This document shows, in pieces, positions 1 through 9,083 of a stretch of 13,937 nucleotides of DNA. This DNA comes from Cyclostephanos tholiformis (Eukaryota > Bacillariophyta > Thalassiosirophyceae > Thalassiosirales > Thalassiosiraceae): contig JALLPB010001896.1 of assembly GCA_036939975.1 (NCBI GenBank), positions 1 through 13,937 on the forward strand, given 5' to 3'. Position numbers and translations under genes: made by a program. Position 1 is the first letter of the stretch. Each line of letters starts with the position of its first letter. Under the pieces are notes generated by a model. That model was not told where the DNA came from and made no database searches. It was given only the letters and a program-made list of their open reading frames with translations.

Positions 1-288
1 TTGACTAGATAAAATAATATTATGTTGGTTAGCACACCAGGGGTCGCGGTGAATTTGCCTTCAATTTGGGGGTGGTCAAATGAGGTCAAACGTATTGTAC
101 CAGGAAGTAGTAGATATTTTATTGTGTATGATCGAAATGTAACGACTTCCCAAAGATTTTTGTGCTGTGCTCTGTGCTGTCCGATGAAAAAATTAGAGAC
201 CCCGATTGTCCACGACGTTTGCTTTGGTGATTTCTGCTCAACCTGACAAAGAGATCAGCGCCAGACAACGATGGATTAAGTCCATGCA
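1..288. other. upstream region, no supported gene
   Basis: This stretch is moderately AT-rich and gives only short open frames without recognisable motifs or plausible splice structure. It probably holds the promoter and 5' leader of the LRR gene that begins at 289. I see no clear TATA box or RNA gene. Confidence 0.5.
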
Positions 289-1281
289 ATGCATATAATT
301 GTTGCTCGTCGCCGCCGCCTTTCGTTTTCATTTTCATCGTCTCGGGGTGGCATAGGATCTACCATCGTCGAGCACGACGCGGACGCGGCGTATGCGACCG
401 ACGATGGCGGCGAAGAATTCGTTAGAGACGGCGGCCGCGAGGGCGCAATATTTCTAGTTGGGAATCACCTCGGAGATAGAGGAGTGGCTAGGGTCGTCCA
501 TGGATTACAGGATCCCTGTCGCGAATACTTCAAGCTCTACTTATGCGACAATCGCATCGGACCATTGGGCGCATTGCTCATTTCGTGTACGCTAAGGCAA
601 AATTCCAAATTGATCGAACTAAGTTTGGGGGGCAATCGCATTGGCGATGAGGGAGCGAGGCATTTGGCGCATTCTCTAATGCACAACGTCAGTTTGAAAA
701 TGCTGAATTTGGAAAGGAACGACATCGGTCCGGAGGGCACGACTGAACTCTCGAAGTGTTTGGAACGCAACAACACGGCCCTTCAGTGGTTGGTGTTGAG
801 CGAAAATCCGATAGGGGATGAAGGGGCCAGGGCTATGCTTCGATGCGTGGGGAATACAGTTTCGTTTCATACGTTGCTCAAATGCAATCATAGTCTCAGA
901 TCGATCATCCTGAAGAAGGTATCTCACGTCACCGGCAACACAACTCTGAAAAAGATTCAATGCCATCTAAAGTTCAATCGCTCATCGGCACCATCATCAA
1001 CATTGGCAGCCCAGCGCAAGGTATTGTGGCTTGCAACCGAGAATCACAATTCTCTTTTGGAATATATTCGCTCCATTCAAAGTGATGTTGCCGTGAACGA
1101 TATGGATTGTATAACGCGAATTTTAGCCCTGTTGGCGTGCCGACATGATGTATCGACCCTATTCGCCGTGCTGATAAATACGCCCAGTCTTTTTTTGAAG
1201 TGCAGGGATGCAAAATATATCGGAGATTCCCATGCCAGATCTGGGCCTGAATCAGCATCTTGTGCTCCTATTGTCCTTTAG
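289..1281 (+). CDS. RNI-type leucine-rich-repeat protein
   Basis: This is a 330-residue single-exon protein of the ribonuclease-inhibitor/NLRC3-like LRR type. About four repeats of roughly 28 residues are visible: residues 82-108 (LYLCDNRIG), 109-136 (LSLGGNRIGDEGARHLA), 137-165 (LNLERNDIGPEG) and 166-190 (LVLSENPIGDEGA). A poorer repeat follows to about 215. After NTTLKKIQCHLKFNR (217-231) comes a non-repeat helical tail (243-304). A tail of that kind is common in short LRR proteins of diatoms, which is family knowledge. The N-terminus is RRRR plus serine-rich, with no clear signal peptide. The start at 289 is the first ATG in this frame; a missed upstream exon is possible. Such proteins are protein-binding scaffolds; the partner cannot be inferred. 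The last 25 residues (after LFLKCRD) look unlike the family and may reflect a missed intron or a changed 3' end. Confidence 0.8.
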   Translation: MHIIVARRRRLSFSFSSSRGGIGSTIVEHDADAAYATDDGGEEFVRDGGREGAIFLVGNHLGDRGVARVVHGLQDPCREYFKLYLCDNRIGPLGALLISCTLRQNSKLIELSLGGNRIGDEGARHLAHSLMHNVSLKMLNLERNDIGPEGTTELSKCLERNNTALQWLVLSENPIGDEGARAMLRCVGNTVSFHTLLKCNHSLRSIILKKVSHVTGNTTLKKIQCHLKFNRSSAPSSTLAAQRKVLWLATENHNSLLEYIRSIQSDVAVNDMDCITRILALLACRHDVSTLFAVLINTPSLFLKCRDAKYIGDSHARSGPESASCAPIVL

Positions 1282-1439
1282 GGATAGATCCGGCCTCTCC
1301 TTGGCTCACGTATTTACAGTTTTAATCTCTTGGAGGATCGCAATATATACACTAACGAAGATGATACTTCTGTTTAATACGAATCATTACTTACTCAATA
1401 GTCCATTGCTTCTTTGTTTTGGTATCCAGTTAATAATTT

Positions 1440-2271
1440 ACATGCGATGACCAGAGCCTATCGATCGAGTCCACCGCTTCCTCCTCTATCCTAATAGTGA
1501 TCTCGTACGCCCGCGACGACCTTCCGTCCCATTCCTCCGTGGTCTTATTGCGAAATGCGCCGACGCTATCCTACAGATACGGCCACTTTGATAGTGTTCG
1601 TCTCGCCGTGGATCGTATCGAACAGCACCCGTTCGCAATACGTCGTCGCGGGGATTGTCTTCGGGGGGCCAATTGCAATTGCGGGATTTTCGTCGCCCCA
1701 CGAATTCCCCCCGCAAGCCCGGTCATCGCGATACCGAATAGACATTCCGTCGCGAAAATAGCAAGGGGCGGACGCGAGGTGCCGTCCGTTCACTATATCC
1801 CCCCCCACCCCCACCCCCCGACGCCAGGAGGGGTACGTCCGTGTTATCCCCTTGGTCTGGGATGCCAGCGTGACATCGACATCGTGTTTCAACGCTAGCT
1901 AAGAGTCGTTCGCCATCGACCCGACCTGGGCGATGACTTTAGATTCATTATGCGGACGAGGCTGCGCGTTATTCCTTATCACCACGCCGTCGATCCATGA
2001 TGAACGGTGCTAGGAACGTCGTATACTTTGCTCAGGATGTGATCCGAAATATCCCTCCCACACAGGTCGGCGATGCGAGGGAGCTGAAATACGATAACAA
2101 ACAGATCGCGAGGGTCGGAGTAAGGGAGGCCGACTATCATTTCCCACATATTCTCCGCACCATGGCTTCATCGAATATCTCGATCTGCGCATCAAAAGTT
2201 CGACGATTTTTCTGGAGGTGGCCGGCGGCGGCGATGATGTCTGTTGTAGAGAGAAGAGGTGTAGTAAGTAG
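1440..2271 (-). pseudogene. unidentified broken gene with frame breaks and a stop
   Basis: On the minus strand a protein-like sequence can be followed through several frames. It begins after an acceptor-like TTCTCTCTACAACAG near 2257. First comes a segment with TFDAQIEIFDEAMVRRICGK (to about 2155). The frame then breaks and continues as MIVGLPYSDPRDLFVIVFQL and LPRIADLCGRDISDHILSKV (about 2160-1998). After another break comes WIDGVVIRNNAQPRPHNES, which runs to a TAG near 1898. The same frame carries on as LALKHDVDVTLASQTKG to VLFDTIHGETNTIKVAVSV (about 1566). A one-base shift then leads into GAFRNKTTEEWDGRSSRAYE and ends near 1440. I do not recognise the family. The pieces are colinear and not low-complexity, so I read them as one decayed gene. 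A functional gene with unmodelled introns, or sequence errors, remains possible. A C-rich run at 1800-1819 may also be miscounted. Confidence 0.45.
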
Positions 2272-2290
2272 GAAGTTAGCTTTCCCGCCA

Positions 2291-2389
2291 ATCCCGATAA
2301 CCTACCTATGTATCTACCATATTGTACCTACCTAGGTAGGGTACGTAGGTAGGGAACCACAACAATAAACATTCACCCATACCACAACA
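2291..2389 (+). promoter_or_regulatory. promoter and leader of the LRRC57-like gene
   Basis: This AT-rich stretch sits just before the ATG at 2390. It is dense in TACC/GGTA words and contains a palindrome at 2327-2340. The sequence around the start (ACAACAATGG) is a good eukaryotic initiation context. No classical TATA box is obvious. Assignment as promoter is by position. Confidence 0.5.
2327..2340. repeat. 14-bp perfect palindrome
   Basis: CCTACCTAGGTAGG is its own reverse complement. It lies inside a looser inverted arrangement, GTACCTACCTAGGTAGGGTAC (2324-2344, one base off symmetry). Its place about 50 bp before a start codon suggests a dimeric transcription-factor site; this is inference. 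Confidence 0.7.
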
Positions 2390-3572
2390 ATGGGAAACAC
2401 AGGTTCTACGCCGAAGAACAAAACCGGTAAAAAGGTGGTGGCTCAGGTAAGCCTTTATGTTGCACCAGATATATGCGCTGTATCGCAGTCTGATAGCACG
2501 CCTCTAACGATTTGTTGCAAAAGAAACTCGCGACGGCGCAAAAAACGAATGGTGAGACAATTATTTTGTACTGGAATTTTAATATTGTTTCGAGCTTGTT
2601 AGATTCAACGAGTTAGGTCTCACTTCGCTTTCGTCAGTGCTGTCTCTAACTGAGCATGGGCTCGAGGATATTCCAAGTCAGGTGTATCAGTAAGTGAATG
2701 TTCGACAATGTCCGCTTTGTCGTCTCGGTCCATAACATCCTCGCGAGGTAACGCAAACCTCATTCATCGTGAACAATGTGTTCAATCCGTCGTAGGTTAA
2801 CCGCCCTCAGAACGCTCGATGTCTCCAAGAATAAGATAAATGACCTAAAAAATATATCGGATCTGAAAGAGCTAAAATCGCTCAATTGTGACGAGAACTC
2901 GTTGGTCCTCGGATCACTGGTCCCAATCTCACGGCTATCCAAACTTCAGGTTCTATCCCTCGGGAAAAATCGACTTGAATATCCCGCAGGTGGTGGAGCC
3001 TTCCCTACCTTGCCACCAAAGATGAAGCAACTGAGGTTGCACGGGAATTCATTCTCGGGTACGAATCGAAAAATCGCCCTGTACATTGTTGTGTTTTTGA
3101 CCGTATCATCCCTCAACGTGCCCCCCTACCGTCAGCGATACCTAAGCAAATATGCGACCCGAGGCTGCCATTGGAGAAATTGGACTTGTCGTCAAATAAT
3201 CTCGCTGCAATTCCGGCCGAGATTGGCGGCCTAAAAGCGCTGACGGAATTGATACTCGACAACAACGTCCTGGTCTCGCTCCCAATCGAAATGGGCGAGT
3301 TGATAAAACTCAAAGTCCTATCCCTGAGGGACAATCATATACAAGTAGCGAATACGAATTTTTCGGCGTCCAATCCTCAGCCTATCCCATCCTCTCTCTT
3401 CGAAAACACTCTGTTGATAGACTTGAATCTTCACGGGAATATATTAACAAGCACCCAGCTCAACGAGTTCGAAGGATTTTCCATTTTTCTTGAGAGGAGG
3501 AAAAAAGTCAAGACCAAGAATCTTTTTGGTGGAGCGATGGATGGCGATTCGACGTTGTGTGGGCTGAAATGA
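2390..3572 (+). CDS. LRRC57: LRRC57-like leucine-rich-repeat protein, five exons
   Basis: Exons are 2390-2446, 2524-2551 (28 nt), 2638-2689, 2796-3058 and 3136-3572. All four introns are GT-AG and keep one frame, giving 278 residues (human LRRC57 is about 239). MGNTGSTP at the N-terminus is a myristoylation-type start with Gly2, as in animal LRRC57, so membrane association is likely. Next come LATAQKTN and the family's opening repeat (LSLTEHGLEDIPSQ). Further LRRs include LRTLDVSKNKI, LQVLSLGKNRLEYP, MKQLRLHGNSFS, LEKLDLSSNNLAAIPAEIG, LTELILDNNVL and LKVLSLRDNHIQV. The C-terminus, NEFEGFSIFLERRKK, matches the family's ELEGYDKYMER tail. The 20 or so residues after it are extra. The molecular role of LRRC57 is not well defined; LRR proteins act as binding scaffolds. 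The gene is convergent with the protease gene, with 151 bp between the stop codons. Confidence 0.88.
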
Positions 3573-3723
3573 ATGAAGTCTCAATCGTACAATATAGCAT
3601 TGAGCTAGGGTTGGAGGCATACATTTATCTAGTAAATAATGCACGAAGAGGTCCTGATCCTACCGAATAATTAGTGGTGTCGTCCCCGCTGTCCTCAGTT
3701 CAATTCACATCGCGGTAATCATC
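3573..3723. terminator. convergent 3' intergenic region
   Basis: This is the short region between the stop of the LRRC57-like gene (+) and the stop of the protease gene (-). It must hold both polyadenylation regions. I see only AT-rich words (ATTTATCTAGTAAATAATG near 3623-3641) and no clear AATAAA. Confidence 0.4.
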
Positions 3724-6524
3724 TCACAAGGACACGGCTTCGACCGGAAGTTTGACTAACACAGACTCGACTTTTTCGAAATCTCCTCCACTTGTCAAAA
3801 TATTATTATCCCCCATATTGCCCGCGAATAATTGATATTGACCGTCTCCGTAGTTGCAGCAGATACCGTCGCCGCAAGTTTTGGTGATATCGTCGTCGCA
3901 CAAATACGTGTCCCGTATCGTGAATCGATACTCCGTATCTGGACGAGAGCCGAAGACGGGAATTTTCTCCATAACGCTCATCATCTCGAAGCGCTCGTTG
4001 TACCACCCCCTAGGCCTCTGCATCATAATCACTCCATCGGTCACGGACTCCAGCGTCCAAGACAGGTCCATCGGAAACTTGTCAAACTTGGCGATGGCGG
4101 GCACGACGGTGAGAAGTCCCAAGATGTGATTCGGTTGCGACCGGGAAATATGCGTAGAGTAGCGACACATTGGAAGAGGGCCTTACCTTGATTGACAGGG
4201 TGAAGAAGCTGGGAGGATTTTCGCCGGCGTAGATGGCGTGATCCAACCTCTTGAAGTCGGTCCTGGAGTCATCGTAAAATTCTCGCTCCATCATTATCAG
4301 GTGCGATAACAAGGCCTCTTCCCTGTACATCGCAACGTAACCCCTCATCCCGTCGCCCAATGAGTCTCGCAGGCTTATACGATAGAATTGGTCCGCATTA
4401 AGCTGGAGCTTGTGATGGAAGGTGTAGTTCGAATAGCCGGTGTAGAACCCTGGCGGGACCGTGGCTATCATTCGGGCTCTGCTCGGTCCCGATAGAGTGG
4501 AAATCGCCCAGGAGAATTCCTCCGGTCGCTCATCGAGGGACACCTCCAGCGTCACGTACGGATCCCCCCCGAATTCGATTTCCTCGTTGTCAGGTGAAAA
4601 TTCCGTCCCATTGCTCCCTGATACGATACCCAATTCGTTGCACCCAAAGCTGTCGGGGGGCTCGCGACTGTGACGGCACACGGTCTCCCTGATCCATTCG
4701 TACTGACTGCTAACGCGAGAGTATATGCCGGGGAAAATCGGCTGCGCGAAAAAATAATGCGGTGTTTGTGACATTGAATCGATCAGAGGTGCAGCTGGGA
4801 GAGGATTGAAAAAAAAACTCAAGCGCAACAATAACATTAAACGAATAACTCACGGACGCGCATCCGATGCCCCATGAGACGATGCCGACCTTTGGCGCAA
4901 GAGAACATGAAAGGAAGAGAGGGGAGTTTCAGCGAAACGGAAAAAAAAAATTCGAACGATGCGGGCGAGATCGGTTCCGGAAAAATTACCGGTGGGCACG
5001 ACGGGCCGAGCATTCGCCCTCGCCGCCCATTCGTCCTTCGTGCGTACGTGTTGACCCAAACACACACCCAAACCCTTCTCTTACCTGTACATCCTCGCTC
5101 GACGTTGCCGACTTGCGTATGATCATGGGACCGCCGGAATCGCCCGTGCAGGTATCCTCGTCGACCGTCAAATCCCCCCTACCACCGTCGCCGTCCATAG
5201 CGCACCTGAAAAATGGGTAAAATAGTAATGCGGGGGGAGGAAATATAAGAGCCGACGGCGAATTGACGACGGGATATAAGAGAGAGACGTGACGATCGAC
5301 GACCAGAAACGAAAAAAAAAAAAAGAAAAGATATCTCACATCATGTTCCCCGTGATCTTCGACGAGTAACTAATAGTCGTATCGCCCGTCTCCCCCTCCT
5401 TCGACCGACATATATCGTCCGTAACATACTCCAACGTCACCTCCAACAATTGCTCACTCGGCTCGTTCACGCTACTGTCAGGATTGGTATCGCCGAATCC
5501 CATGATCGTCATTTCCTCCCCGGCCACGTACGGTACGTTTGGATCGGTATTCAATTTCATTAGACCAAAGTGGGTACTCGATCTTGCCAATTTAATGAGC
5601 ATGAAATCGTTATCGACAGTGTTCGGATCCCATTCCGGGTGTTTGATTTCGTATGACACCTCGATCCGTTCGTTTCGCGATTCGTTCAAGGGCAAAGATC
5701 GATCGGCCCGACCGAGTTCTACGACGGCGGCATATCCGGAGCAATGAGCCGCGCTGAGGACCATGTCCTTCGCGACCAGCTGTCGTTGTTTTTCGTTCGT
5801 CGTTTGTCGTTTATTGATGACGATAACGATGACGATGACAACGATGACGATGATGGTTGATGATGAAGAATGAGCGAGCGAAGCGACATGACGACAAGGG
5901 GGGTGGGTGGGTGGGTGGGTGGGGGATGGGGATAATCATCAAGCCAGCCATACTCACCGATCCGCCGCAAATATGCGACCCGCCGAAGTACTGCAACGAT
6001 GCGAAGTAGGGATACCGATCCGTTGTCACGGGAACGACGCCGCCCACTATCCTAACATCGACCACATCGGTTGAGGGTCGATCCGTCGTCGATGTCATCG
6101 TCATCAACGTCGTCGTCTCGTCATGCTCCTGCTGCTGCCCCGAAGACGACGATTCCGGAGGTGGCACCGTCGTCCGTTTGCGCTGCTGTCGTCGTCGTCG
6201 TCGTCGACGACGACGACGTCGACGTTCCCCCCTCCCCCCACCCCCCACCTCCTCCTCCGTCCCATCGTCGTCGTCCTTCCCCCCCTCCTCGTCCTCCATC
6301 CGTCGCAATCGTACATCGATGGACTCGGCGGCGGTGATCCTCGATGGATCGACGACGTCGTCGATCCCTCGGTACGGCGATGGACGACGACGGTGGAGGG
6401 TGGAGGACGAGGACGAGCGGTGATGGACGTTCGTCGCGACCGACGGGGGAGGGATATGCATCATGATCGACATCGTCGCGACGATGCCAGCGCATTGCAC
6501 GAGATTGGTCAGGTGCTTGGTCAT
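3724..6524 (-). CDS. secreted trypsin-like serine protease (S1) with C-terminal repeat modules
   Basis: Exons (minus) are 6524-5958, 5779-5340, 5205-5085, 4889-4854 (36 nt), 4741-4187 and 4086-3724. The GT-AG introns are 178, 134, 195, 112 and 100 nt, and the frame stays intact for 693 residues. A likely signal peptide covers residues 1 to about 30. The prodomain (31-158) has an acidic stretch, GGGG, and 12 arginines (101-112). Activation is expected after R158, giving IVGG (159). Catalytic residues are H201 (AAHC), D247 (DNDFMLIKL) and S359 (GDSGGP). D353 is at chymotrypsin position 189, and SWG plus PG supply glycines 216 and 226. Trypsin-like Lys/Arg specificity is therefore expected. Exon 4 encodes VGIVSWGIGCAS. 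After WI (about 405) come two related modules at about 449-520 and 568-660. The second has CGDGICCNYGDGQY, a motif I associate with diatom secreted proteins. The module function is unknown. The gene is divergent from the proteasome-like gene. Confidence 0.92.
5898..5935 (+). repeat. (GGGT)n tract in protease intron 1
   Basis: Six consecutive GGG/GGGG blocks separated by T form a textbook G-quadruplex-capable tract on the plus strand. It lies inside intron 1 (5780-5957) of the minus-strand protease, so the transcript carries the C-rich complement. Confidence 0.8.
6188..6226. repeat. GTC/GAC inverted microsatellite encoding poly-Arg
   Basis: A (GTC)n block runs straight into a (GAC)n block, so the tract is a near-perfect inverted repeat with arms of at least 12 bp. 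In the protease frame it is read as CGT/CGA codons and gives the 12-arginine stretch of the prodomain. Confidence 0.8.
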
Positions 6525-6928
6525 AATGATTATATTATTTTTTTTCGGGGGTCTTTTTTTCTATTTGTATTCGATTCTTCTCTCCGGTTGTTTCAAACCA
6601 CCCCCCCCCACCACCACCACCACCATCACCACCACCACAGGCCCGTTTTCATTCAGATCCCCGCTGTTTTCTGTTTGGAGGAGGGAGGTGCTCGCGGCGG
6701 GCGACGTGCCAGGGGCGATGGGCGATGGCGGCGAGAGAAGCCCGGTGCATTGTGAGACTCAGTTCAATACGGTACTTTTAACTAGGTAATTACTCTATCT
6801 ACAGTAAAGTACCTATACAATAATTAAGTACTCTATCTACTATCGTACGTATGCTACCATTGTGTGCACCTCAAAAAAATAATAACTATCGTACCGGTAC
6901 GTAACATCGTACAGGACATCGGAGATTC
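6525..6928. promoter_or_regulatory. bidirectional intergenic region between protease and proteasome-like genes
   Basis: The half next to the protease (6525-6770) has T-rich, CCA-repeat and GC-rich parts. The half next to the proteasome-like gene (6775-6910) is AT-rich. It contains a 12-bp direct repeat TACTCTATCTAC (6791-6802 and 6829-6840) and several GTAC words. It also has the perfect palindrome CGTACCGGTACG (6890-6901). No gene is supported here. It probably holds both promoters. Confidence 0.55.
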
Positions 6929-7038
6929 ATGACGATGCCACCCCATGCAATCGGCCATAGGATGTCGACATTGAATACAACGTCGCGTATTACCCATCAC
7001 CATCGCTTTCCCCACCAGATCGACTCTTTGTCCTTATC

Positions 7039-7078
<40 letters not shown>

Positions 7079-7555
7079 TCGTCTCGGCGTCATAAGCACC
7101 ATCCCCTCCCACTCGCCGTCGTCGTCCCCCTAGTTTTCCTCCTCCTCGTCGTCATTCGCCACCCACGCGTCGTCGTCCATGCCGGCGATTTCCCGGACTC
7201 CGCCTCCTCCATATCACGTCATGTCGAGTCCCCGCGTTCCATCGGTGCTAATAATATCGATCGCCCCGTATCAAGGGGGGGGAGGGGGGACGTCATCGAC
7301 ATCGACGACCGCTGCTACGACGACGACGACGACGACGGGGGGGGGGGGGGAGAGGTCGGCGGCGACGTCGTCGACATCGACGACGTCGACGATCGACGAT
7401 ATTCCGCCTCGCCGTTCGAGTACGTCCCCGTGACCGCCCTCGACGATTACGGCCGATCGATCCAATTGAGACACGCCATGGAATCCCCCGATAGGCACGG
7501 TTCGCCCGTCATCGCTTGCGTGTGCCGCCGGAGCGGCGGCGGGGGCGGCCGAGGA

Positions 7556-7589
<34 letters not shown>

Positions 7590-7615
7590 CTGGCCATGGG
7601 GGGCGGCGGCAACGG

Positions 7616-7653
<38 letters not shown>

Positions 7654-8485
7654 GATGATGTCGACGACGTGGAATACGACGACGATAATCGCATTGACGA
7701 GGAGGAGGAGGACGACGACGACTACTACGACTACGACGAAGACGATAACGAAGAGGGGGAGGATGACGAAAACGAACACGAATACGAACGCCACGAAGTA
7801 GTCGAGGATGCGATAATCGTGTGCTCGTTGCAGCGACGTCGATGGGGCATCGTTTCTCATCGTGAAACGACGACGACCGCAAACATGCCGCGATGCCGTG
7901 AGCAGTCGTCGAGGGTTGTCGTCGTCGCCGCTGACGACGAATACGTCGACGATGGCCCCGCGTCGTCGTCGATTTCGACGTCGATGTCGTCGATCGTCCA
8001 CTCACCACCATCGTCCGCTCGGGGGATGGTACGTATACTGGCGACGGTGGACGACGACGATGACGACGAATACGACGACGAATACGACGAATACGACGAC
8101 GACGACCACGGGGGGGATAATCCCGATGATGGGAGGACGGCACACGGGACATCGACGATTACGACCGCGACGTATCGCCGACGTCCGCCCATGCACGCGC
8201 TACGCGCGGCGATGGTGATTTCCGGCATACGATCCGATGCCGATTACCTAACGAACAAATTGCGTTCGCACCTGAACAGGCATTGGTTCCGATACGACTC
8301 GTACCCCTCAGGCGGCGGCGGGACGTCGTCGTTACTTTCGTCGTCGTCGTCGATATCGAAGATGACGGGGGACGTGCTACTCGATTTCATGGGATACGAT
8401 CGCGACATCGAGGCCTGCGGATCGAGGGTATCGGGGGGGATAGGGAGCGCCGCATCGGGGGGGCGGGGGGGGGGGGGGGGGGGGG

Positions 8486-8521
<36 letters not shown>

Positions 8522-8558
8522 GATGATGATGGCGGCGGTGGGGCGATGCGCGCCGGTA

Positions 8559-8609
<51 letters not shown>

Positions 8610-9083
8610 GATGACGATGGCGGCGGTGGGGCGATGCGCGCTGGTAGGCCGTTGGGGGTGTCCGCGTTCTTGCTGGACTTGGACGATGACGACGATGACG
8701 ATGGCCTCCCGGAACAACATCGTCCTTGCAATCGTAATCGGTATCGTCGCAATCCGCCTTCCATCACCGCGATCGAGGCCAACGGCGCTTCGAGGCGATA
8801 CGTGGCACGCGCCATGGGGATCGGATCGGATATGGCTAACGCGGAGCTTTCGAGATTATGGAGGAGGAATATGGAATACGGCGAGGTTGTGGACATGATT
8901 AGGGGCATCATGAGAGGCATTGCGATGGGACGGGAGGGGGGATTGCCACCGTCGACGACGATGACGTTGACGGATACGGATATCGAGGATGAAATGGCGG
9001 GCGGCAACAACGACGGCGATTTCACGCTGGTTTGCGAGATCGTCACGTCAAGGGGAATAGATGTTCGATTCGACAAGTTGTAA
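6929..9083 (+). CDS. divergent 20S proteasome alpha-type protein, frame broken at poly-G tracts
   Basis: The protein reads in one frame from 6929 to about 7616, in a second from about 7653 to 8456, and in a third from about 8608 to 9083. The changes lie at G runs or adjacent CGT repeats. A hydrophobic segment PLPLAVVVPLVFLLLVVI (residues 59-76), after a poly-Ser stretch, looks like a signal anchor. Proteasome resemblance begins with EYVPVTALDDYGRSIQLRHA and GSPVIACVC, matching the alpha-subunit FSPxGRLxQxEYA region. It continues with AAMVISGIRSDADYLTNKLR (the SGI-ADAR helix), RPLGVSAFLLDLD (RPFGVS motif) and ARAMGIGSDMANAELSRLW (the AIG-GS helix), and ends with TLVCEIVTSRGIDVRF. Long acidic, Ser, Arg and Gly stretches fill the loops. 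Alpha subunits form the outer rings and are not catalytic. A secretory-type leader is unexpected. Alternatives are a fast-evolving paralogue or a decaying gene. Homopolymer length error may explain the broken frame. Confidence 0.7.
7039..7080 (+). repeat. (TCG)n microsatellite encoding poly-Ser
   Basis: An almost uninterrupted TCG repeat is read in the gene's first frame as a run of serines just before the hydrophobic segment. Confidence 0.85.
7617..7652 (+). repeat. poly-G run of 36
   Basis: An uninterrupted run of 36 G within the proteasome-like gene. The plausible reading frame differs on its two sides: Arg/Gly-rich before, and acidic (DDVDDVEYDDD) after. The true length is unlikely to be reliably determined. 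Confidence 0.9.
8457..8648 (+). repeat. poly-G runs with a duplicated 42-bp unit
   Basis: G runs of about 7, 21 and 33 separated by single C (8457-8519) are followed by a 42-bp unit at 8519-8560, then 49 G (8559-8607), then a second copy at 8607-8648. I see two mismatches between the copies. They lie 88 bp apart, not a multiple of 3, so they are read in different frames. Only the second leads into the conserved RPLGVS segment. Confidence 0.85.

Noticed and set aside
22..246. 74-codon plus-strand open frame at the left edge
   Set aside because: No domain, no splice support, and it lies just upstream of the LRR gene; likely chance.
5898..5935. Telomere-like or CRISPR-like interpretation of the GGGT repeat
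   Set aside because: The unit is 4 bp, without spacers, internal to a spliced intron, and far from any sequence end.
7271..8152. Long minus-strand open frames rich in Arg, Pro and Ser opposite the proteasome-like gene
   Set aside because: They are shadows of GTC/GAC and poly-G repeats, which lack stops in several frames; the conserved motifs are all on the plus strand.
8387..9076. Minus-strand proline-rich open frame
   Set aside because: Poly-Pro comes from the complement of poly-G and the rest mirrors the conserved plus-strand C-terminus of the proteasome-like gene.
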